Assembly: GCF_016545825.1 (NCBI RefSeq)
Contig: NC_052615.1
Location: forward strand, 36,977,516 to 37,041,515
Reading direction: 5' to 3'
Length of the DNA stretch: 64,000 nt
Source of the DNA: Eucalyptus grandis
Lineage: Eukaryota; Streptophyta; Magnoliopsida; Myrtales; Myrtaceae
The notes beneath the pieces were generated by a model. It ran no database searches, had not been told where the DNA came from, and worked only from the letters and a program-made list of their open reading frames with translations. A program made the position numbers and the translations under genes. Positions 23,186-35,078 of the stretch are shown here, piece after piece; the stretch's first letter is position 1; every line of letters begins with the position of its first letter.

Positions 23186-24830
23186 GAGTGAAGCCTTAGA
23201 AAGCTGGTCTACACATGGAGCTGCCACGCCTCCCAGAAACAGAATACACGGACTGTATCCACTATCCTCATGAGTTACTAGAAGTTGAGGGACGACGTCT
23301 TGGCAATGAAAATTGACATTTTGATTTTTTGGAAAATAACGCAATAACTGGTGAAGTTCTGCTGCAGATCCCCAATTGCACACTGGTTTCTTGGTTTTGT
23401 TGGAAATAGATTTTGCTTCTAGCTTGGATTGCATCTGGAAGGAAGTTCTCATTGTGCAGACTTCACTTCAGAGTTGGGGTTCGATCTTGTTCAATTTTCG
23501 TGGGGGGTTGAGGAAGAAAATCTGAAGCTGATTTTTCCAGACGGGATTGATTTGATGGATATTCTGCCCTCGGTCAAATTCGACACGCGAGTCTCATCAA
23601 GAATCCAAAATAGCCAAGGAAACTTGTGAAGAGAATGTAGCAGTGTATCAAAAATATGTTAATGACTTACCATGAAAAGAATTCTTAAATTCTTAAGGGA
23701 TTGAGATAACTGAAGTACTGAAGTTGGGGGGTTTCTTGAAGAGTACAACATAGCATCCTCATGGATAAAATGTAATCAAAAGTATCTGCGTAGACGAATA
23801 AACATAACCAAATAGATGTCAAGGAGGAAGCAAATCATCTTCGAACTCAATACTTCGAGAAGATTACAACTCAAATTTGCTAGTGATAGTCGTTATCTAG
23901 GATCAACAATCTTACTTGATGGCTACAACACGTAATGTTCTTAGAAGGCATTCCGATGACTTTTTCGCATTATCAAGAGAGTGATTTTTCCGAAGCATCA
24001 TGCCATCCTCCTCCATTAGCTTCCCCTGGTGCTTGAATCACGCAAGAGAAGGAAAACACTACGCTGTTGTCGTGGAAAATGATTAAATTCGACCTAATTA
24101 TTTTATGCAAAGGGAAAGTAGACAAAACGAAAATAATCATGATCAACTATAAACATTTTTAGTTGGGGAAAATTTTTAATGATAGAAGAAATTTGTAACT
24201 TACTGATTCTATAGAAATATTTGTAATTCTATTGTAGTGCACGCTCGTATATTTTGAAAAAAAAAGAAAAAAACGATCACTAACTAATTTATCGGTGCGT
24301 TGGAAAAATCATTTTTTAGTTCGTGTTTTACTAACCACACCTGTATCATGATGTCCGCAGAAGAGATGGCTAAAAACAATCGCCGTAGCCAGAGTCCTCG
24401 ACTTTGATCTTTTCCAGCGGGTGCTTCGCCCTCGCTTGAAACCCTTCCCCCATCCTCGGTGAAGAGCGTGCCATCGCCAGAGACGATTCCAGCAGCGACT
24501 CGACCGAGAGGGGAACTTCACGGCGTCGCTCACTGTACCTCTTGGAGACAGCCCATGTACAGGGAGCTTCACCAGATTCAAGTACTTTGTGCAACCCGTC
24601 CTTCAAAAGCCCCTTTGAACAAGAATCGTGGATGAATAAGCTCTCAGCAATTTTCACCACACAAAAAGACTCACGCCGTTTGTTCCTTCTTGTCGTGCTT
24701 CTTCGAAGCATCATCGCCCCCCGGAGGCGCTAATTGGACTTACCTGGATTTCACCGCCAAGAATGACGTTGCTGCGTGCGCTGTTTTCGAACTCGATCTC
24801 CTCTGCTTTCTTAACTTTGACGTTATGGGC
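23186..24830. other. PEX16 3' flank with an unidentified minus-strand ORF
   Basis: Almost identical to 47,061-48,705. There is a 66-codon plus frame at 23,429-23,629 and an opposite 90-codon frame at 23,180-23,452, neither recognised. A 114-codon minus frame is at 24,370-24,714. Near 24,740-24,830 the minus strand reads AEEIEFENSARSNVILGGEI and then CCAG|GTAAGT, which looks like an exon end. No family could be named. Confidence 0.45.
24370..24714 (-). CDS. Hypothetical 114-codon ORF, copy A
   Basis: Basic, Ser/Arg-rich predicted protein starting MMLRRSTTRRNKRRES and ending EDSGYGDCF. It stays open at nearly the same length in copy B (48,244-48,588), although two opposite one-base indels there (near 48,437 and 48,318) change the frame of the middle third. 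No known domain and no codon evidence beyond openness. It lies about 1.2 kb past the PEX16 stop on the other strand. It could be an exon or chance. Confidence 0.25.
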   Translation of the reverse strand: MMLRRSTTRRNKRRESFCVVKIAESLFIHDSCSKGLLKDGLHKVLESGEAPCTWAVSKRYSERRREVPLSVESLLESSLAMARSSPRMGEGFQARAKHPLEKIKVEDSGYGDCF

Positions 24831-25303
24831 GGTACTGTTGGTGTTTCATAAATCATGTATAGGTAAAATTAACAAAATGAACACAGCAAAAACAAAAAAA
24901 AAATATTTTATATATGATTCTCCGAAAGCATTGTTCGTGCGTTTTAATAAAAAATCTGAATATAAAAAGAGAGTTAAACGAATTATCTCTCGAAGCGCGC
25001 TTTATACAAATTGATTAAGATGTTCTACAATTCGAGTCCACAAACGTCGGATTTCTAGTTCAGACACACTAACAATAGACGTCAAATGAAAGAGAGAACT
25101 TTCAGATAATCACCACTATGATTATGCTAGCAATCTCATGGAGACAATCCGCCTTGTCCTTGATATTTTAGTCACGGCTTAGATGAGAGAAAATCTTTTC
25201 TTTCTTGCATCTTGAAGACAACCCAAGAACACACACCCTTTTCTCTATTTTCAGGAGCACCTTTTTCTGTCCTCAAAAAATAGAATTTAAATAAAAATTA
25301 TAT

Positions 25304-25356
25304 AACCGCTCATGCACAACCATCGTGCATGAGCGGTTGGTCAGCAATTGCTGACC
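25304..25356. repeat. Perfect hairpin plus palindrome inside solo LTR
   Basis: AACCGCTCATGCAC (25,304-25,317) pairs with GTGCATGAGCGGTT (25,325-25,338) over a seven-base loop. It is followed directly by the palindrome GGTCAGCAATTGCTGACC (25,339-25,356). Kept in copy B at about 49,187-49,230, with one change in the palindrome. In an LTR this may be a structured RNA or a terminator-like fold; its role is unknown. Confidence 0.75.
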
Positions 25357-25469
25357 ATTCATGCACGATTCTCTCCCTTTAATTTTTATTTTATTTTATA
25401 TTATATTATATTATATTATAATTAAAAGAAACACACATAGATTAATTAATAAAAATAACTAATCAATCC

Positions 25470-25512
25470 ATATACATACATACATACATATATATATGTA
25501 TGTATGTATATG
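25470..25512. repeat. (CATA)n/(TATG)n microsatellite
   Basis: Short CATA/TATG run in the solo LTR. In copy B the same place is a long (CA)n(TA)n run at 49,331-49,397. Confidence 0.85.
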
Positions 25513-26403
25513 ACATAATCTTTATGTGTACATTTGAAAATACATTAACATATATTCATTTTGAGCATATATGTGCATCATATGCAAATAGGCTCGTGAC
25601 TATAATACAAATTAAATTAAATCTCATTTAATTTAATTTCAAATCGACAGAATTTGATTGCAATAATTGCAAACACATTTGCAACAATATTTCACTTCCT
25701 AATTGTTTATGGTGTGTGACATCCCTAGGTTCATTATCAAGCTGATAATAAGACTTGTACTAACACATTAGTACTCTAAAAAAAATTAATTGTCTTGATT
25801 AATCTTTTAGGTCTTATAAGCCATGATTGACATTTAGCAATATGTTATGGCTACCCAAATAGTGTGAATATTTTAAAAACATAATGAACCTATCAGCTTT
25901 GGTTACAATGCAATTCAATTCCTCTATCTTATTATGTCTCGATCAAACAAAGATCATGGAATATTTATCAAGTCACCAATTCGATCATATGCACAAATCT
26001 AATTGACATACATTTTATTTGAGACATAAACAATTTATTCTCGGTTACAATCCCGACCGAAGATTTCAATACATTGTCATAATCAAATTGCATAGGACGT
26101 CATTATTATACATTGCATGTAACAAGAAGACAGATTCCATATTGCGCACATGTGCAACTTTGTATATGAACAAACTATGACCATTAGGTATAAAGACGGA
26201 TCAATGACTTGGCATTATGTGCACCCGTAAACCATAGTTGTTCGACACACAAGTTAACATTGTTCTTCAGGTCTAAGGATTATTTACACAAGATCAAAGC
26301 ATAAACAATTAGACATTGACCATGCTCAAAGCTTTCATGTCGCTAATCGTTTCATATGCATTACGTTCAATGAACTTATCTAATACAAACACTTGTGTTT
26401 TTA

Positions 26404-26600
26404 AACTACCCACCTGGGTGGCGTTGCTGGCTTTGGGCCCTCTTCCCCTCATGAAGGGGAGGGGTTCGAATCCCCAATGCGTCGGGGGTGACTTAACCGG
26501 CTGGCGTGAGTGTGGTGGCCGGCTTGCGTCGGCCCGGGTTCTTCCCGCTAGCTGTCGGCTTTGGGATTTCCTAGGTCACCAAAAAAAAAAAAAAAAAAAA
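26404..26600 (+). mobile_element. tRNA-derived SINE with poly(A) tail, private to copy A
   Basis: About 195 bases. An RNA polymerase III B box GGTTCGAATCC lies at 26,463-26,473 and an A-box-like stretch at about 26,416-26,430. It ends in about 22 A. The target duplication is 16 bases (AACACTTGTGTTTTTA at 26,388-26,403, with a two-mismatch copy at 26,601-26,616). The empty site is at 55,270-55,285 in copy B. Confidence 0.9.
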
Positions 26601-27220
26601 AACACCTGTTTTTTTAACTTAGGCATCATAATACCCAATGACTTATGACTCATAATTCCCTTAAATATCCAATAATTAATGATGAAGTTAAGAACACACT
26701 GGTCTCAACAGGATTATTAATATCCACTCAATAATCTATCGATCGGGAACAATTTAAAGATTCAGTCTAATTATGAATTTGCCACATATATTCTTGACGT
26801 CTCAAGAATATGTCTAGTTGCAACTGATTGCAACTGATCTTATTCCATAAATATAAAATAATTGGACATGTGAATAAATACATCATTGCCATTGATTAAA
26901 TAATAATAATGATATTACAACTGAAATCCCTAATATATAACTATTACATAGTAGCTTTAGGGCATATATCCAATAGCACCTAATTGGACTTGACCTCCTG
27001 AACATCAAGACTTGAAAAGTGAGACTCGAGACTAAGGCCGTAAAGTGGTGGGAGACGACGACAATGAATAGCGTGATTTGCTTCATTTACCTTCTCCAAG
27101 AAACGTGACTCGTTCCGCACGTTGTGGCCAAATACCTCTGACTCGTCCAATAAGTTGCATCGCTGAATGCCTTTAGAGCTTGGACGCCTCGATTCCCGGA
27201 GCTCTGCGATATCCGGAAGT

Positions 27221-30200
27221 TCATGCGAGATTGACCCTCGCCAAAACAACAGGGTTGTTCGAGTACCCGCCAACCCACATATATTTCAGGTTATGGAAGA
27301 ACGAGAGGTCTGGTAAAGTTTCCATGGATGGGCACTCCACAAGACTTAAATGTGTCAAGTTTTTCAATCTCTCAAGACCTTTAATTTTGAGTAGATTCTT
27401 GCAATTATGAATTCTTAATGTCTCTAGATGTGTTAATTGGGAAACGTCCACTCTTACAAGGGAGTCACAGATCTGTACAGTTAGCTTTTCCAAGTTTTTC
27501 AATTTTTCAAAGCCTGGAACTTGACCATCTTTCCATATTGGATCAGTTGAACGTAAAATCAAGAGTTTCAAAGATTCTAGATGTTCAAGGCCATCAAGGT
27601 TGGACAAATTCCAGCAGTCACCTACAATAAGTCTTATTAAGGATTTTAATCCCTCTAGGCCCTTGATCTCTGTCAGCTTCTTGCACCAAAAAAATTTAAT
27701 TCTGACAAGAATTCCAATGTTGACAAACTCGGGAACTCTTTCAACTCAAGACAACCGTAGACATAAAGTTTCAATAGTCCTGAGGAAGCTCCGGCATGGA
27801 TTCCAACAATGGGCAACTACTAATATAGAGCTTTTCTTGGTGGATTAAATGAGAAAATTGAGGAAACGTACGTTGTTGACCGGTGACTTTCAAAATTTTT
27901 AAAGAGGCAGGGAGCTCTGGCAGCGACTGAAGCATCTCGCAGCCGTCTAATTCAAGTCTCTCAAGACGAGAAAGCTTATTGAATGTGCCATGGAAGCCCG
28001 AAACTTTTATCCCACTTAATCTAAGGATCTTCAATGAAGCCAACCCATCTATATCTATTTCCCCTCCTAGGCTCTCACAATATGAGGCATCTAATTCTTC
28101 AAGGTTGCCCAACTTGCTAATAGTACTAGGTAAATTACTCAATTCATTACTCCTATAAATATGATCAAATTTCATATCCAAATTCCCGGTGAATTCAGGT
28201 GAATCACAACTAATTGCATCAAACTGTCTCAATTCATCCGATTTGGTGCCACATACTAGAGTCGGTGATATGATGGGAAGTATATTTAAATCCGAATGAT
28301 AATCGCCGCAATTCCATGAGGGATCCAATATTCTCTGGAAGTTTACATAACCCGGGGCAAAAACTCAGGTCAAGGGTCAACAAATTTACCAGAAGGCTAA
28401 TTGAATCGGGAAGTCCAACCAATGATTTGCAACCAGCGGCATTAAGCACCTCTAGCTTCTTCAAAGAACCTATAAATGGAGGAATTTCCACTATAGCAGT
28501 CTTGGCTATGTAAAGTTCCTTCAGTTCTTCCAACTTATCCATTTCTTGGGGTAGCTCTTGGAGTTTATAACATCCCTCTAAGTCCAAAAAAATGAGGCTC
28601 TCGGCTACTCTAATAGAAGGGTGAATTTGCATCAGACTCCTACATTCCTTGAGACGAAATATCTCTAAATTTCGGAAGGCTGATAGGTTGGGAGTAACTT
28701 TTAAATAGTTGCAATAGCTAAGATCTAGAACTTTTAACAGCTTCAACATCTACAAAACAAAATGATTGATAAATTTTCGCTAAGAATAAGTCATTAGAAA
28801 CAAAAGACAAAACAAGATGGTCTCCTTTCTAACCTTAAAATGACTCCAATCTTCCCAAAGCTCGGAAATGTCACTTCTTGATACATAGTATCACTAATTT
28901 CTCTGGACAAAAATTGGTGGCCACGGACGCAAGACATTCTTTCCACTCGAGCCATCGTAACTCCGGAAGCAAGTTTCTGAAATCTCCAATCACTTTTGCA
29001 CGACACACTGAAAGGAACCTTAAATTTGGTAGTGTCTCAAATTGTTCAGTTGTGAATTCCCTCTCCGATCTTCCTAAAAAAGTAAAAGAGTCCCAATGCA
29101 TCCATTCTTCGTCAAGACGTAGGGCCTGAACGCGATCCTTTTGATTTCCCTTCACAAATGTTGCATCAAATCAACTAACAGTGGACCCATATATACCACT
29201 TTACCTTCATTCTATTGTGGTGACGTTGATGCTCAATTCAGACCACATTTTTTTATCATATATGTGATTATTTATTTTTCTATGATGAAATTATTCCCCT
29301 TGCTTACATTCCTTCTTTTATCCGATTAGAGGATCAGCGCAATAGGTCAATTCAAGCGAAAAAAAGGCGATACTGACACCAATTGCACAAATAACCACTA
29401 AATAGTAGTGAGTTTATTGTTTAAACCTAAAGTTTTCTCCTTTTTTCCTTTTTTTTCCAATTCGATGGAAATGTCTACCATGTACAGATGCTTCCTAATC
29501 ATATCAAGGAAATAATATAAAGAGAGTAATTTTGGCCATGAGGTCTAACAATTCATTCCAATCAAGAAAATTCATGTCAAAAGAGAGAGAAGAATGATAA
29601 AGGTAACAATTACCTTATTTCTTGTAAGTGCTTCCAAGGCTTCCTCATGCACCCATAACCTACTTCGATTCATAGGCACGTAATCTTCTTGACAAACAAT
29701 ATCCCTACCAAGGTCTCTTAGTTGGTCATGCATTTGCACCTTTCCATCATCTCCGATTTTTATTAGCGACATAAAACTCAATGTTTCAATCCCCATTTTT
29801 GGAAAAAAAATTACAAGCATCCCACATGTAGAATGCGTATCTTAAATCATCTCCAATGAAGAAGCAAGCAATATCCAAAAATATCTGCTTGTCCTCCTTT
29901 TCTAATGCGTCATAACTTATCATCAACTTATCTCGCACTTTCTTATGTGGTACTTTCTGCAACTTCTTTAAGGTGTCTTGCCAAAATCCTTGGTTCTGCC
30001 CACACAGAGACGAACCTATAACCTCAAGGGCTAAGGGGAGCCCTCCAGTAGTGGACACGACATCATGAGAGAGAGATGCAAATTCACATGGAGGAAAGTC
30101 CCTCCTAAAAGCATGTCTACTAAACAAGATCAAGGACTTATCCTTAGCAATTTCCTGGAGTTCGTACTTGCAGTTCACCCCATCATCAAGAACAGTCCTT

Positions 30201-31469
30201 ATCCTTGTGGTAATTATTATCTTACTTCCCATCTCAAACCAGCCATGTTTCCCAACAAAAGCTTTGATCTGTTCATGATCATCCACATCATCTAGAAGAA
30301 TTAGGACTTTCTTAAGTTTAAATCTAGATTCCAAAATTCTAATTCCGTCATCCATATTAGACACTTGGTCTCTCCCTTTCAGATCAAATATTAATTGATT
30401 CTGCAAGTTAAAAATGCCATTGCATCGCGACGATTCTCGAATATTTGTGATAAAACTACTATACTGAAATTGGTCGGAGAGCTTATTGTGGACGACCTTG
30501 GCTAAAGTTGTCTTACCGATGCCCCCCATTCCATATATACCAACAATTTGGGTAGCACTAGGGTTATCATCCAACAATCTCAAAATTTTCTCCACAACAT
30601 TATTGATTCCGACAAGTTGCTCGGTAACAACTAGCTGAAAAGCCTTCTTTAACTCACTCAAAACTTTTTTGATGACCACTTTCACCAATTCTCCTTCATG
30701 GCTGTTTATAAGGCATTCAAGCTAAAATGCATTAGAAAAGCAATCATATCCTATTATATCTCATCATTATAACACTACAGCATATAAGAGTTGAAAAAAG
30801 AAAAAAAAAAAAAAACCGAGCGCAAGTTGAGAAACACACGAATGTAGAACCTCTACAAGAAAGATCCTATTGCAAGAAAGTAAACAAAGCTTTGATGGAA
30901 ATGAAGTACCCGTCAGCAGTTTTCTCCGATTCCCATCCCTTTAGGGAAGCTACTTCTTGAAGTGCTACTTTCCATTTCTCAACGTCCTCCCAATACTTCC
31001 TACTTAAACAGGAGAAAGCCTCTCCAAAGCTCCCTTTTTGGTTTCGCACATCGGTCGGTTCAACATGGTAAAATATGGGCAAGACAACGTGCCCGCTTTT
31101 GATGCACTTCGTCATCTCAACGAGCTCTTGCAGACACCATTTGCTCGAAGCATAGTTTTGAGAGAGAATCGAGATCGAGATTTTACTATTTTTAATGGCC
31201 TGGAGAAGGTTGGTGCCGATCTTCTCACCTTCGCGAAGCTCATTGTTATCTCTGAACACGTGGATTCCGGCATCGACAAGGCCATTGTAGAGGTGATCCG
31301 CGAAGGTTTTGCGAGTATCCTTACCACTGAAGCTCAAGAACACGTCATAGTTGTCGCTACCCGTCGAAGCGGCGGAGGAGCTACACGCACTGGCATCATC
31401 AGCTTTTCGACGTGCGCTCGTCTCGTTGGTTTGGACAGAATTGTGCGCGAGCACTAGATCACGTTTCAT
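27221..31469 (-). pseudogene. TIR-NB-LRR resistance gene, copy A (frameshifted)
   Basis: Intracellular immune receptor of the TNL class. Exon 1, 31,469-30,910: start MKRDLVLAH, TIR domain with YDVFLSFSGKDTRKTF and the NADase-type Glu in WCLQEL. Exon 2, 30,701-29,614: NB-ARC with P-loop GMGGIGKTT, kinase-2 KKVLILLDDVDD, GLPLALE, FLDIACFF and the MHD motif VQMHD. Exon 3, 29,149-28,834 and exon 4, 28,749 to about 27,221: LRRs. Intron borders follow GT/AG. Lesions: an extra A in the run 29,803-29,810; two bases lost near 28,885; one gained near 28,245; one lost near 27,784; one lost near 27,690. P-loop and TIR are intact. Homopolymer lesions could be sequencing errors. The 3' end is the first stop and is uncertain. 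Confidence 0.92.
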
Positions 31470-31641
31470 TTTTACTCCTTCGATGATTCTTGAACCGATC
31501 TCTCCGTGAATATCGAAGAATGAAATGCCTCTATTCGGGTTGCCCAACAAGGTGACCGTGGAGATCTGAGTTTTTTGGAACTTCACACCTTCAAGATGCA
31601 CATGGATCGGGAGGAAAAAGTAGACAAATTACTAGAAAATG

Positions 31642-31875
31642 ACTGGATTTAGTCGTCGCGTGAAGCTGGCGCGAACCCCCATGCCTTTCCTTTAGGGCAA
31701 GTGGGATTTAGCTGTGGGCGGGGCCCACCGTTTTGCATCGACTGGTACAATTTTTTCACTCTACTGGATTTAGTCGTTGCGTGTGAAGTCGGCGTCCTCG
31801 CGAACCACCCATGCCCTTTCTCCTGGCAAAGTGGGATTTAGTTGTCGGTGGGGCCCACCGATTTGCATCGATTAC
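31642..31875. promoter_or_regulatory. Two-unit direct repeat upstream of TNL copy A
   Basis: Two units with a period of about 121 bases (31,642-31,762 and 31,763-31,875), each holding GGATTTAGTCGT, a GTGGGATTTAG word and GGGGCCCACCG followed by TTTGCATCGA. They start about 170 bases upstream of the presumed TNL start codon, so they may lie in the promoter or 5' leader. A GGGCCCA-type site is known to bind TCP factors in plants; that link is inference. A TATA-like TTTTATAAATA is at about 31,903. Confidence 0.55.
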
Positions 31876-32626
31876 GCTGTTATTTGTTAAATCGCTAATT
31901 TAATTTTATAAATAATTACCGCGTATCATGTCTTTGCCCTAACCACTTCCATAGGATATAATAATACTTATCATTCAACAAACGGCTGTGCATAATTGCG
32001 CCATAGATTTAATGAACTCATTATACGCGATTGCATACGATTTGTTTAAGCAACTACGCAATGAAATAAGTAAGATTTTGTGGGAGCACGATTGATTGTT
32101 CTAAAAGTTTAAGTTATTAGATGAAATAGTAATTTATTAATCAAATATTCTAATAATCCCCCTCGAATTCAGTCCTGGTCTTTTGCCTAATAGTAAACAT
32201 GGAAATTTAATTTGGGAGACAAACGGGGTATGTAAAAATTTGAACTTAGGATTTGAGGGAGCACAATCCACTATTCTAAAAACTTAAGTCATTAGATTAA
32301 GGTGTAATTTGTTAATTAAATATTCTAACAAAACATTACATGCCACGCCCCAATTAAAATAATTAAATTTTCAACTTGAATCTATTTTTTTCTAATTATG
32401 AGTTTGTTGATGATTATGATCTGACCTGAATGGACCCCGGAAGAAGACTCTTACGACATGAATTCCTTGGATCAAAGTGTGCGTACCGTTTGGGGAATGT
32501 TTAGCCCCTTCCTTCAGGTACAACTTTCGTTCGAAACAACAGCTTTCTGGATTTGGTAAACTTTTATGGAATTTTTAATATTGTAAAATGAGTTCCCGCT
32601 GTTCTTGTTCTAATTCTTCCGGGATG
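31876..32626. other. AT-rich intergenic sequence with a local repeat
   Basis: No gene seen. A block at about 32,086-32,160 (GGGAGCACGATTGATTGTTC) recurs diverged at about 32,250-32,335 (GGGAGCACAATCCACTATTC). Both are kept in copy B at about 60,690 and 60,865. Confidence 0.6.
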
Positions 32627-32630
32627 CTAT

Positions 32631-33282
32631 GGCCCTGCATGTTTTCACTTTCTTTTTTGTTTATAAACAGAAATTCTGTTCTTTTGTTCGAGAACAAAAA
32701 AAGAAAGTAAAACGCGTTTGGTTGCGTTTGCATTCTTTTTTTTTTTTTGTTCCCGGAACTCAAAAAGAATAGAAACGAGAAACAAAAAAAAATTATTTCT
32801 CATTCTAAAAACAATTTTGAAGAAACAATTTTTTGTTTCTTGTTTCTTCTTCTCTCTCTTCTCTTCTCTTCCTCTTTTCTTCTTCTTTCTCTTTGGCCGG
32901 TCGCCGGCCTCGGCCTCGGCCATGGCCGCCCATTGTCGAGGGCCGGCGACGCCGTCAAGGGTCGGCGACCTCGTCGGAGCGTCGCCGCCCCGCCGAGCCT
33001 CGCCATGGCGGGCAAGGCTGCCGCCCCGTCGACCGGTCGGCGAAGGCCGGTGACCGGCCGAAAGAAGAAAAATTAAAAAAAAGGAAAAAATGAAAAATAA
33101 AATAAAAATATTAAAAAATTAAAAGAACAAAAATTTACCAAACGTGTTTTTATTCATTTTTATTCCCGGAACAAATTTACCAAACGCATCTTTTTGTTCA
33201 AAAATTGTTTCCGGAATGAAACACTTTTTTTTTTGTTTCGTTCCCCTGGAACAAAAAAAAACGAAACATTACCAAACAGCCC
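32631..33282. mobile_element. Non-autonomous TIR element with GC-rich core, private to copy A
   Basis: About 652 bases absent from copy B (61,235-61,250). The right end inverted reads GGGCTGTTTGGTAATGTTTC, and the left end GGCCCTGCATG is a weaker match. CTAT flanks both sides. Subterminal inverted blocks contain ACCAAACGC and GTTCCCGGAAC-type words. The centre (about 32,895-33,060) is GC-rich with GGCCGG repeats next to a CT-rich tract. No transposase. The superfamily is unclear (hAT-like or Mutator-like). Confidence 0.65.
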
Positions 33283-34250
33283 CTATCGTGCGTCTTAAAA
33301 AAAAAATAATAATATGACTATCCATAGTAGAGCTTATATTTCTAAACTAGACTCATGCTATAAATGAAAGATGCGCGTTTAGTGATGGTATACATAATTG
33401 AGCCCTCAAATAATTATAGTCGTTGTTCAATTTGTCCCTATTTTCTCATTATACATAATACATGGTGTTTGCTTTGTTAGTATGACATTTATGTGGAGTC
33501 AAGACTTTTTATGATCATGTAGAACCAAGTTTTTCATAATTTATATTTCAAGGCGGGGAAACTACAATTGTCTTCTTGTAAAATAAGATTTTTTTTTTTT
33601 GGTCGAATCTTCTTGTAAAATAAGATAGTTACTTGACTCTTTTGGATGGTTTTGAGCTCAAAATGACACTTGAGTATCTCCACGCTAGATTCAAAGTATC
33701 GTTGATAAAGAGGAAGAAGGGAAGTAGGAGGTGAGGTGGGAGGATGAAGTGCATATAGAACTTGATTGATAATTCAAAAAATCTGTCAAAGTGTTGTACA
33801 TTTCATTTGTCTACATTGGGAATCTAGAGATGCCTTCAAGTTTCAGGTGACTACTTGAGGCAAATACACCTGGTGGTGGTTTTACCTACATATTCTAATT
33901 CGGAAGCTATTGCATACACTCTAAACACACAATTGAACTAGACTTCCTAGCCAAAAATTGCATAGCTTTCTGAATGAGCTTGGACGCATTTGAAAAAGTT
34001 AAGAAAAGTTGAACTAGACTTTCCATTACAAAAGAAAATTACAATCGTCTTGCTCATTTTTTAGGGGTTAGCGAATGCAAAGGAGTCAATTAGAGTGGGT
34101 CGCTTTGATTGACTCTTTGCACTTGTAGGCCCTAAAGATTGACCGGCATCTTGCTTTTTCCCTAATGGATGACTTTTGAATTAGTACTCCAAACGCATAA
34201 TTTTTTAATTTATATTTTTGGGCTAAATCAAAAGACTAAGATCAGCAGAA
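33283..34250. other. Intergenic; nothing recognised
   Basis: AT-rich. A short duplicated stretch with a T-run near 33,570-33,625 is absent from copy B (61,533-61,550). No supported ORF. Confidence 0.55.
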
Positions 34251-34265
34251 TTAAGCAAGGCGGCA

Positions 34266-34786
34266 GGCTCTTATTGGGTGTTTGGTAGAGATATTTTTGT
34301 TTCTGTGGAATGAGAAACTTATTAATCAAACCGGCACTTGCAGTGTTTGTTCTTGGAATGAGGTACGTTGTTAACCTGCTAAGCCTGCACAAATTGAAGG
34401 AATATCCAGTGGACCGAGATGGAGGTCCTCCGTTCAGTAAAGAATGGGTTTGTAGGGCTAGTATAATGCAATCTATCACGCTCTGCTCTTTATTTCTTCA
34501 TCCTTGGTTTTACAAGTCTATTATCGTGCATTTACTTTTTTTTTTTTTTTCAGAAACAAAAAGCAATAGAAAGAGATATCTTACCTTTACCAAAAAAAAA
34601 AAAAAAAAAAGCAAAGGAAAGAGAATTTCTTTATGCAACAGAGGATCCCCATCTCAATCCTCTCTAAGATCTTCCTTGGATCCACACAGCCTCAATAACT
34701 TAACAATGCACCCCATTCCAGGAACAAACGCTGAAAGCAAAAAGATCGATGCTTGGTATCTCCACCTAACACCCAATAAGAGCCCA
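34266..34786. repeat. Inverted duplication of a coding-like fragment, copy A
   Basis: The plus-strand arm (about 34,266-34,450) and the minus-strand arm (about 34,786-34,630) share GGCTCTTATTGGGTGTT, GTTTGTTC.TGGAATG and later words. Both encode related peptides: plus FVLGMRYVVNLLSLHKLKEY, minus FVPGMGCIVKLLRLCGSKED. The arms are separated by about 180 bases holding T- and A-runs. Present in copy B at 62,191-62,735. A transcript could fold into a long hairpin. The parent gene is not recognised. Confidence 0.65.
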
Positions 34787-35078
34787 CCAACTACCCCCAA
34801 AACATGAGAAAAGCCACTTTAAATTTTCCTTTTTAATGGAAAGTATAGTTCAAATTGCTCAACTTTTTTCAAATGTACCTAAAGTCATTTAGAAAGCTAT
34901 GCAATTTGGCCTGTAAGTCTAGTTCAATCATATGTTTGCTTTAGATGCTATAGCAAGTTATCAACATGTTCACATGCGTTCAAACTCATTCAGATAGCTA
35001 CACTATAGTATGTCTCGTTCAACTGGCTTTCTTTTTCTTCCCGAGCGACGGGAAGGCTTCTTCATGTTCTTTCTTTAT

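Larger units (their letters stand above)
24836..26975 (-). mobile_element. Solo LTR (Copia, Angela-like start), copy A
   Basis: Read on the minus strand it begins TGTTGGATATATGCCCTAAA (with the last pair changed at one end in this copy) and ends with the inverse of TGTTGG. Copy B shows a clean five-base target duplication GCACC (48,706-48,710 and 55,634-55,638); here the left copy has changed to GGTAC. Without later insertions it is about 1.93 kb. No gag or pol is present and there is no second LTR, so it is a solo LTR. The start resembles LTRs of Angela-type Copia elements from memory. A SINE is inserted in it. Confidence 0.75.

Noticed and set aside
25304..25340. Hairpin as a bacterial-type terminator or CRISPR-like repeat
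   Set aside because: It lies inside a plant solo LTR, occurs once per LTR, and has no spacer array or adjacent genes.
26460..26480. A tRNA gene at the GGTTCGAATCC box
   Set aside because: Only the T-arm-like box is convincing; no cloverleaf or acceptor stem was found, and the poly(A) tail with target duplication identifies a SINE.
31038..31457. 139-codon plus-strand ORF over the TIR exon
   Set aside because: Shadow of the minus-strand TIR exon, which has clear domain motifs and splice borders. The same applies at 59,658-59,951.
34310..34807. 165-codon plus ORF as a single gene
   Set aside because: It runs through T- and A-runs and the antisense of the inverted arm, so the second half is the wrong strand of the duplicated fragment.
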